This document shows positions 58,498 to 64,000 of a stretch of DNA of 64,000 nucleotides, piece by piece. The notes beneath the pieces are model-generated. The model was given only the letters and a program-made list of their open reading frames with translations, was not told where the DNA came from and made no database searches. The stretch covers positions 5,831,001 to 5,895,000 of the forward strand of contig NZ_JARUBN010000001.1 of the NCBI RefSeq assembly GCF_029626265.1. The letters are read 5' to 3'. Made by a program: the position numbers and the translations under genes. The DNA comes from Micromonospora sp. WMMD1102. Its GTDB lineage: Bacteria > Actinomycetota > Actinomycetes > Mycobacteriales > Micromonosporaceae. The first letter of the stretch is position 1. Every line of letters starts with the position of its first letter.

Positions 58498-60714
58498 TCA
58501 CCCCACCGGCCCACCGGCCGGGCTGGTCGGCGCGGCACCTGCCACCCGCTCGGACGTCGCCACCCGCTCGGCTCCGCCCGGGCCAGCGGGTCGGGCGCCC
58601 TGCGCGGCAGGTTCGGCCTCCGCCCGGCCCGCCGGGGATGCCGCGCCCGCCCCATCCGGCCCGTCAGCTGGCCGGACCGGCCTGTCGGCGGCACCTCCGG
58701 GCGCCATCTGCTCGTCGGCGGGTACCAGCCTGGGACGTGGTGCGGAACCCGCTCCGGAAGTCCCGGCCGGCCTTGGTCCGGGCTGCGGCGCCGGCCCAGA
58801 TCCGGGCAGTCCGGCCGGCCTCGTTCCCGGCTGCGGCGCCGGCCCAGATCCGGGCAGTCCGGCCGGCCTCGTTCCCGGCTGCGGCGCCGGCCCAGATCCG
58901 GGCAGTCCGGCCGCTGGCCTCGGCGGACCGGCGGGTGGGCGGCTGGCTGCCCCCTGCGGTGCCCCACCGTTCGACACCGGCGGCGCACCCGCTGGGCCGG
59001 CCGGCCGGTGGCCGGCGGGCGGGCCGGCAGCCACGCCCGGGGGGGCCGGCGATACGGACGCCGGGCCGGCCGGTGACACGGAGGCCGGCGGGACCGGAGC
59101 GACCGATGCCCCGGAGAGTGGCGCCCCCAAGCCATCGGGTGCTCCGGACGGAGGGCCAGCAGGCGCTCCGGATGCCGGGGCCGCAGGCGCTCCGGACGTG
59201 GGGGCCGCAGGCGCTCCGGACGTCGGGCCGGCGGGCGCTCCGGACGTCGGGGTGGCGGGCGCTCCGGACGTCGGGGTGGCGGGCGCTCCGGACGTCGGGG
59301 TGGCGGGCGCTCCGGACGTCGGGGTGGCGGGTGCGGGCGTGCTGGCAGCCGCCGCCGCGGCGGCGACGAGGCGGCTGGCTATCACCGGGCTGCTCGCCCA
59401 GTGCAGCGTCAACTGGGAGGCGTGCACCCGGCGCCAGACGAACCCCTCCGGCGGGCCGCCGCCCCAGCTCCAGGCCGGGGTCTGTCCGGCCCGGGGCGTC
59501 AGCACGCCACGGTGCTGCTTGTAGCCGACCACCCGGGCACCGAGCCGGGCCACCGGGGTGTCCGCCTGCGCCGTCGCCTCGCGGTAGCCGACCACGATCC
59601 GGTCCAGGCTCGCCCCGGCGGCGTCCAGTACGCCGCACATCGGGTGCCCGTCGAACTCCCGGGCCAGCCAGAGCAGGCCGGCACCCTCGGCGATCACCGG
59701 TCGGCCGGTACGGGCCAGTTCGGCAACCGCGATACAGAGCCGCCGGTTCGCCGACAGCTCCTCGGCGTACGTCTCCGGCAGCCCTCCGCCGATCGTCAAC
59801 GCACCGGCCTCGGCCGGCAGGGTCTCGTCGCGGAGCGGGTCGAAGGTGACCACCTCGGCACCGGCCGCGGCAAGCAGTTCGGCGGTCTCGGCGTACGAGT
59901 ACGACAGCGCCGGGCCGCCGGCCAGCGCCACCACGGTGTTCTTGGCCGGTGCCTCGTCGACCGGCCCCAGTTCGGCGAGCGCCTCCGCGGCCGACCAGGC
60001 GGTCACCGGTACCCGGGGTGCCGAGCGGGCCAGCGCCATCAGCCGGTCGAGGTCGACGGCTCCGGCGATCGCCTCGCCGAGTCGGCGCACCCCCCGGTAC
60101 GCCTCGACGCCGCGCTGCATCACCGGCACCACGCCGTGCTGCCGGGACGGCAGGACGGCGGGCAGGTCCCGTCGGCGCAGCGCGCCGAAGACCGGTACGC
60201 CGATGTCGTCCAGCGCGTCCCGGAGCAGTTGCTCGTGCCGGTCCGAGGCGACCCGGTTCAGGATCACGCCGCCGAGCCAGAGCATCTCGTCGTACGCCCG
60301 GAAGCCGTGCGCCAGCGCGGCGACCGACTGGCCCATCGAGCCCACGTCGACGACCAGCACCACCGGGGCCCGCAGGGTGGTGGCGATCGCGGCGGTGGAG
60401 TCGACCTCGGGCCGGCCGGCCAGGCTGTCGAAGAGCCCCATCGTGCCCTCCACGACCGCGATCTCGGCGTCGCCGGAGCCGTGTGCGAAGAGCGGGGCGA
60501 TCCGCTGCGCGCCGACCAGCCGGGGGTCGAGGTTGCGGCCGGGGCGGCCGGCGGCGAGTCCGAGGTAGGCGGCGTCGGTGTGGTCGGGGCCGACCTTGAA
60601 CCCGGCGGCGTCCAGCCCACGGGCGGCGAGCGCGGCGAGCAGGCCGACCGCGATGGCGGTCTTGCCGTGTCCGGACGACGGTGCGCTCACCACTAGGCGC
60701 GGCGCGGCGATCAT
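58498..60714 (-). CDS. cobB: Cobyrinate a,c-diamide synthase with a ~280-residue repeat tail
   Basis: The first 460 residues are a complete CobB/CbiA: P-loop RLVVSAPSSGHGKTAIAVGLL, GFKVGPDHTDAAY, VVEGTMGLFDSLAG, and the glutaminase-like domain with GGGLPETYAEELSANRR (no Cys at the usual GATase position, but CobB retains it in PMCGVLDAAG). It amidates cobyrinate at a and c using glutamine and ATP. The last 280 residues are Pro/Ala/Gly/Ser/Thr repeats: eight copies of an 8-residue unit (PATPTSGA) and three of a 16-residue unit (GLPGSGPAPQPGTRPA). The tail is in frame and keeps high GC3, so it is probably translated. Confidence 0.93.
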   Translation of the reverse strand: MIAAPRLVVSAPSSGHGKTAIAVGLLAALAARGLDAAGFKVGPDHTDAAYLGLAAGRPGRNLDPRLVGAQRIAPLFAHGSGDAEIAVVEGTMGLFDSLAGRPEVDSTAAIATTLRAPVVLVVDVGSMGQSVAALAHGFRAYDEMLWLGGVILNRVASDRHEQLLRDALDDIGVPVFGALRRRDLPAVLPSRQHGVVPVMQRGVEAYRGVRRLGEAIAGAVDLDRLMALARSAPRVPVTAWSAAEALAELGPVDEAPAKNTVVALAGGPALSYSYAETAELLAAAGAEVVTFDPLRDETLPAEAGALTIGGGLPETYAEELSANRRLCIAVAELARTGRPVIAEGAGLLWLAREFDGHPMCGVLDAAGASLDRIVVGYREATAQADTPVARLGARVVGYKQHRGVLTPRAGQTPAWSWGGGPPEGFVWRRVHASQLTLHWASSPVIASRLVAAAAAAASTPAPATPTSGAPATPTSGAPATPTSGAPATPTSGAPAGPTSGAPAAPTSGAPAAPASGAPAGPPSGAPDGLGAPLSGASVAPVPPASVSPAGPASVSPAPPGVAAGPPAGHRPAGPAGAPPVSNGGAPQGAASRPPAGPPRPAAGLPGSGPAPQPGTRPAGLPGSGPAPQPGTRPAGLPGSGPAPQPGPRPAGTSGAGSAPRPRLVPADEQMAPGGAADRPVRPADGPDGAGAASPAGRAEAEPAAQGARPAGPGGAERVATSERVAGAAPTSPAGGPVG
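58765..58920. repeat. 48-bp in-frame tandem repeat in cobB
   Basis: About three copies of a 48-base unit (ends ...GATCCGGGCAGTCCGGC) encode the 16-residue repeat. Confidence 0.92.
59141..59333. repeat. 24-bp in-frame tandem repeat in cobB
   Basis: About eight copies of GGCGCTCCGGACGTCGGGGT-type units (24 bases) encode the PATPTSGA repeat; four consecutive copies at 59230-59330 are nearly identical. Confidence 0.92.
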
Positions 60715-60756
60715 GTCGGCTCCTCGGGGCGGTCACCGGCCCGGTCGGGCGGTGCG

Positions 60757-60784
60757 GCGGTTCTGGTACGGCGGTTCTGGTACG
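60757..60784. repeat. 14-bp direct repeat in the cobB/SURF1 gap
   Basis: GCGGTTCTGGTACG occurs twice in tandem (60757-60770, 60771-60784), between divergent cobB and SURF1. Confidence 0.85.
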
Positions 60785-60912
60785 GACGGGGGTGGTGCGA
60801 GGGACGGACCGGCCGACCCGTCGATCGAACCGACGCGCGTGAGGATACCCGGCACCGGCCGCCGTGCCGGCCCGCCGAGCCGGCCGCCCGGGAAACCGCC
60901 GGAACCGCCCGG

Positions 60913-60924
60913 TAACCTCGTGTT
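60913..60924 (+). promoter_or_regulatory. Leaderless promoter of the SURF1 gene, -10 TAACCT
   Basis: TAACCT (60913-60918) ends 6 bases before GTG 60925. Confidence 0.5.
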
Positions 60925-61809
60925 GTGTACCGGTTCCTGCTCACGCCCCGCTGGCTGGGCATCCTCGCGCTGACCCTGGCGGCGGCCACCGTGATGGTGC
61001 TGCTGGGCAACTGGCAGCTGAGTCGCTACCAGGAGCGGGCCGCGATCAACCAGCGGATCGACGAGACCGCGAAGCTGGCACCGGTGCCGGTCGAGGAGGT
61101 GCTCCCCCGGCCGGACGGCCCGGCTGGCAGCGCCGGGCAGCCGCCGCCGGCCGGCGCGGCCTGGACCCGGGTCAGCGTGACCGGGCGGTACGACAGCGCG
61201 AACGTGATCCTGGTCCGCAGCCGTACCGTGCAGAGCAGGGTCGGTTTCGAGGTGCTCACCCCGTTGCGGCTGGCCGACGGCAGCGCCGTACTCGTGGACC
61301 GGGGCTGGATCCCGCCGGCCCCGGGCGGCGCGGCGGTCACCCGGCCCGAGATCCCCGCCGCCCCCTCCGGCGACGTGACGGTGGTCGGCCGGGTACACCT
61401 GTCGGAGAGCAAGCCGGACGCGGTGCTCCGGCGGGACGGCCGGATCGAGACGCGGCGGATCGCCGTGCCGGCGCTGGCCCGGGAGTTGCCGTACCCGGTC
61501 TACTCCGCCTACCTGCTGCTGGACGAGCAGACCCCGGCCGCCGATCCGGCCTTCTCCGCAATACCGATCCGGCACGAGAACGACTGGCAGAACGGCGGGT
61601 ACGTCGTCCAGTGGTGGTTGTTCGCGCTGCTGGCGCTGGTCGGGTTCGGCTGGGCGGCCCGCCGGGAGGCGCGCGGCGACCTGAAGGACCCCGACGCGCA
61701 CCGGGACCGGGCCGGACAGGACCGGGCTGGGCAGGACCGAGCCGGACAGGATCGGGCTGGGCTGGAGGGCCGGGCTGACCTGCCGGCCGGGGCGGCGCCG
61801 AACTCCTGA
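60925..61809 (+). CDS. SURF1-family cytochrome oxidase assembly protein
   Basis: This 294-residue protein has two membrane helices, one at the N-terminus (LGILALTLAAATVMVLLGNWQLSRYQ, where GxWQ is the SURF1 signature) and one near the C-terminus (YVVQWWLFALLALVGFGW). The external part has VSVTGRYDSANVILVRSR and VLVDRGWIPPA. It assists haem insertion into aa3-type oxidases. The cytoplasmic tail has four DRAGQ repeats encoded by a 15-bp repeat (about 61705-61765). Confidence 0.9.
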   Translation: MYRFLLTPRWLGILALTLAAATVMVLLGNWQLSRYQERAAINQRIDETAKLAPVPVEEVLPRPDGPAGSAGQPPPAGAAWTRVSVTGRYDSANVILVRSRTVQSRVGFEVLTPLRLADGSAVLVDRGWIPPAPGGAAVTRPEIPAAPSGDVTVVGRVHLSESKPDAVLRRDGRIETRRIAVPALARELPYPVYSAYLLLDEQTPAADPAFSAIPIRHENDWQNGGYVVQWWLFALLALVGFGWAARREARGDLKDPDAHRDRAGQDRAGQDRAGQDRAGLEGRADLPAGAAPNS

Positions 61810-61855
61810 CCCGTCGGTGTCGGCCCGGCTCGGCGGGAGGTGCCGGTCGGGGAAC

Positions 61856-63625
61856 TCAGTCGGGGCGCCGGCCCGCGTGGATGGCTCGTACCGTGTCGAT
61901 GGTGTCCGCCTCCGCCGCGCTCTTGTCGTCGCGGTAGCGCAGCACCCGGGCGAAACGCAGCGCCACGCCGCCCGGATAGCGGGGACTGCTCTGCACCCCG
62001 TCGAAGGCGATCTCCACGACCTGCTCGGGGCGCACCCGGACCACCCAGTCGCCGCGCTCCACCGCCAACTCCTGGAACCGCTCGGTCTGCCAGCGCAGCA
62101 ACTCGTCGGTAAGCCCCTTGAAGGTCTTGCCGAGCATCACGAAGCCGCCGGTCTCCGGATCGCGGGCACCGAGGTGCAGGTTCGACAGCCAGCCCTTGCG
62201 CCGGCCGCTGCCCCACTCGACGGCGAGCACGACGAGGTCGAGGGTGTGCCTCGGCTTGACCTTGACCCAGGCGGCACCCCGCCGACCCGCGTCGTACGCC
62301 GCCTCCGGCGCCTTGACCACGATCCCCTCGTGTCCCGCGTCGACCGCCGCGGCGAACGCCGCAGACGCCTGCTCGGCCGTGTCGACGGTGATCCGCTCGA
62401 CGAGTTGGGCCGGTGCCACCGTACGGGCCAGCGCGGTCCAGCGCTCGTGTCCCGGTGCGTCGAGCAGGTCGACACCGTCCAGGTGCAGGATGTCGAAGAA
62501 GTACGGCGTCAGCACCACTCCACCGCCGGTGCTCGCCGCCGCGACCACGGCGGGCGCGACGGCCGTCGGGCGCTCCGGTCCGGGGATCTCGGCCGGCGCC
62601 ACACCCGAGCTGCCGATCCGGGGCACCTCCGAGATGTCGACCGGCCCCACCGAGCGCACCGACCCGGCGGTCGACGCCTCGGCCGGCGCCGCGCCGAAGC
62701 TCCGGGAGCCGTCGTCGGCGGCGCCGTCGGGGTCCCGGCCCTGGCCGGTCTCGTCACGGACGGCCCGCCGGGCTCCCCTGGTGGCCGCCCGGCTGGCGGT
62801 CTCCTGGAACGGTCGTGGCCGGCCGGCGGCGTCGAGGGCGATCGCCTCGCCGTCCAGCACCAGCTCCCGGGCGGGCAGCGAACGGACCGCCGCCACCACC
62901 TCGGGAACCCGCGAGGTGATCTCGTCCAGACTGCGGGTGAAGACGGCGATGTCGTCGCCGGAGCGGTGCACCTGGATCCGGATACCGTCCAGTTTCACGT
63001 CGACCACCGCCGGCAGCCCGACGGCGTCCAGCGCCTCCTCGACCGAGGCCGCGCTCTGCGCCAGCATCGGCGCGAGCGGGCGACCGACCTGCAACGCGAA
63101 CCCGGTAAGCGCCGCCGAGCCGCCGGTGAGGGCCGCCGCCGCGACCGTCTTCAGGTCACCGGCGAGCAGCACGGCCCGGCGGACCGTCGGCAGCGGCACC
63201 TCGGCCGCTCGGGCGACCGCCTCGGCCAGCAGGCCGGTCTGGGCACCCTGCCGCAGCTCGCCGCTGAACAGGCCGAGCAGCAGCCGCCGCTCCTCGGTCG
63301 TGGCGGCACCGAAGAGGGCCGCCAACAGCTCCCGGCGGCGTTGCTGGGAGCCCGGCCCGCGCACCTCGGCCAGCTCCGCTATCGCCGCGTCGACCCCGGC
63401 CACCGTCAGGGTCGGCTCTTCGGCCGCCGGGGGCAGCTCGCGGAGGCTGGCGTAGCCGACTCCGGTCTGCCGCTGGCGCAGCTCACCGGCGAGATAGCCG
63501 GAGCCGGCGACCAGCTCCGCCGGGGCGAGGTTGCGCAGCGCCTCGGCGAGCAGCTCGACCTTGGCCCGCCGCCCGGAGGTGGCGGCGACGGCGGTGGAGG
63601 TGGCTGCCAGGTCAACGAAGCGCAC
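61856..63625 (-). CDS. ligB: ATP-dependent DNA ligase (LigB type)
   Basis: This 589-residue ligase has the N-terminal DNA-binding region ([32 protein letters not shown], split), the adenylation motif [15 protein letters not shown] (catalytic Lys), [23 protein letters not shown] and [18 protein letters not shown], as in Rv3062-like enzymes. It seals nicks with ATP alongside the essential NAD ligase. A 70-residue Gly/Ala/Pro/Ser-rich insert follows about residue 310 ([20 protein letters not shown] region), between the adenylation core parts. GTG 63625 gives the conserved start; upstream frame is not conserved. Confidence 0.92.
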   Translation of the reverse strand: MRFVDLAATSTAVAATSGRRAKVELLAEALRNLAPAELVAGSGYLAGELRQRQTGVGYASLRELPPAAEEPTLTVAGVDAAIAELAEVRGPGSQQRRRELLAALFGAATTEERRLLLGLFSGELRQGAQTGLLAEAVARAAEVPLPTVRRAVLLAGDLKTVAAAALTGGSAALTGFALQVGRPLAPMLAQSAASVEEALDAVGLPAVVDVKLDGIRIQVHRSGDDIAVFTRSLDEITSRVPEVVAAVRSLPARELVLDGEAIALDAAGRPRPFQETASRAATRGARRAVRDETGQGRDPDGAADDGSRSFGAAPAEASTAGSVRSVGPVDISEVPRIGSSGVAPAEIPGPERPTAVAPAVVAAASTGGGVVLTPYFFDILHLDGVDLLDAPGHERWTALARTVAPAQLVERITVDTAEQASAAFAAAVDAGHEGIVVKAPEAAYDAGRRGAAWVKVKPRHTLDLVVLAVEWGSGRRKGWLSNLHLGARDPETGGFVMLGKTFKGLTDELLRWQTERFQELAVERGDWVVRVRPEQVVEIAFDGVQSSPRYPGGVALRFARVLRYRDDKSAAEADTIDTVRAIHAGRRPD

Positions 63626-63704
63626 GGCTCCATCCTGGCAGCCGCCACCGACATCTTTCCGGCCGGGCCGGCTCTCGTCCCCCGACTGAGCTGGGCGGGA
63701 ACGC

Positions 63705-63911
63705 TCAGACCGGGGCAGGTTCCTCGATCCGCAGGCCGCGGGCACGCACTCCGTCGGCCACCCGGGCGAGAGCGGCGTCGAGCGCACAGAGAACTGTGGA
63801 AAGCTCGCCGAGCTGGTCCCGGAGCGCATCCTCGGACCACGCGGAGACGTCGACGTCCCGCAGCGCACTGACCGCGGCGTCGAGCCGCGCGATGGCCTCG
63901 TTCGTACTCAT
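63705..63911 (-). CDS. Small helical protein, function unknown
   Basis: This 68-residue protein is predicted to be mostly helical ([44 protein letters not shown]). It resembles the N-terminal helices of DUF222/13E12-type HNH proteins, but the rest of such a protein is absent. It may be a fragment or a real small protein. The start is supported by TAGGAT 7 bases before ATG 63911. Confidence 0.55.
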   Translation of the reverse strand: MSTNEAIARLDAAVSALRDVDVSAWSEDALRDQLGELSTVLCALDAALARVADGVRARGLRIEEPAPV

Positions 63912-63924
63912 GTTCGAAATCCTA
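63912..63924 (-). promoter_or_regulatory. Leaderless promoter, -10 TAGGAT
   Basis: On the minus strand TAGGAT (63919-63924) ends 7 bases before ATG 63911. Confidence 0.5.
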
Positions 63925-64000
63925 CCGTCTCGACGATCCCGGCGGGCGCTTTCTCCGCTTTCTCCCGGCGAACCTCCGATCGTGTCACGGGTGGGCTATC

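Noticed and set aside
58664-60736. 690-residue minus-strand frame overlapping cobB
   Set aside because: The cobB frame carries all the catalytic motifs; this one is a frame-shifted shadow.
60715-60924. Possible cobalamin riboswitch before cobB
   Set aside because: None of the conserved B12-box sequences is present; only a 14-bp direct repeat is seen. The gap before cobC also lacks them.
1-64000. tRNA, rRNA or tmRNA genes
   Set aside because: No cloverleaf, CCA-type or rRNA-like sequence was recognised by eye; a tRNA scan would be the decisive test.

Overview
The window is chromosomal DNA of a very GC-rich actinobacterium. GTG and TTG starts are frequent, there are several leaderless promoters of the TANNNT type, and it carries an XRE-DUF5753/DUF397 pair, a mycothiol-dependent nitroreductase homologue, a truncated globin of the GlbO type and a CtaJ-like oxidase subunit. 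Gene content and style suggest the Micromonosporaceae (Micromonospora, Plantactinospora and relatives); the genus is inference. No rRNA, tRNA, CRISPR array or intact mobile element was seen.

Layout. 1-26 kb: an NlpC/P60 hydrolase cut by the window edge, a Tat-exported SMP-30-like protein, a NarL-type two-component pair, a PH-domain membrane operon, an NCS1 permease, an M28 peptidase, a ferric-reductase-like flavoprotein, a MarR regulator with a membrane protein, a macro-domain protein, a secreted peptidoglycan-hydrolase-like protein behind a c-di-AMP (ydaO) riboswitch, an SDR, a polysaccharide deacetylase, a glycosyltransferase, RpiB, a DUF1015 protein, an Rv2466c-like protein and aminopeptidase N. 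26-34 kb is an accessory stretch with visibly lower GC: XRE/DUF397 and two small companions, a secreted I36-type protein, an orphan membrane protein, a cyclic-phosphate-processing receiver (cREC) protein, a decayed tyrosine recombinase, a GNAT, a Uma2 nuclease and a toxin-antitoxin pair. 34-48 kb: CtaJ/DUF5130, a kynurenine module (kynureninase, tryptophan dioxygenase, divergent Lrp regulator), a class F sortase with its likely substrate, HNH nuclease, MscS channel, MFS transporter, globin, YbjN protein, a His-rich protein, a thioesterase and EttA. 48-64 kb: trehalose synthesis (OtsA, then an OtsB-GH15 fusion), cobalamin genes (cysG/cobA, cobT, cobC, and separately cobB), a class A penicillin-binding protein, SURF1 and an ATP-dependent DNA ligase.

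Functional links. Cell-wall work recurs: the NlpC/P60 enzyme, the riboswitch-controlled hydrolase, deacetylase, sortase and penicillin-binding protein. The trehalose genes overlap by 4 bases and are probably translationally coupled. cobC, cobT and cysG overlap in the same way. The Lrp regulator faces the kynurenine operon and probably controls it.

The most unusual structural trait is the number of short GC-rich tandem repeats (14-48 bp units), both between genes and in frame. In frame they expand disordered linkers or tails, most strikingly a tail of about 280 residues on CobB.
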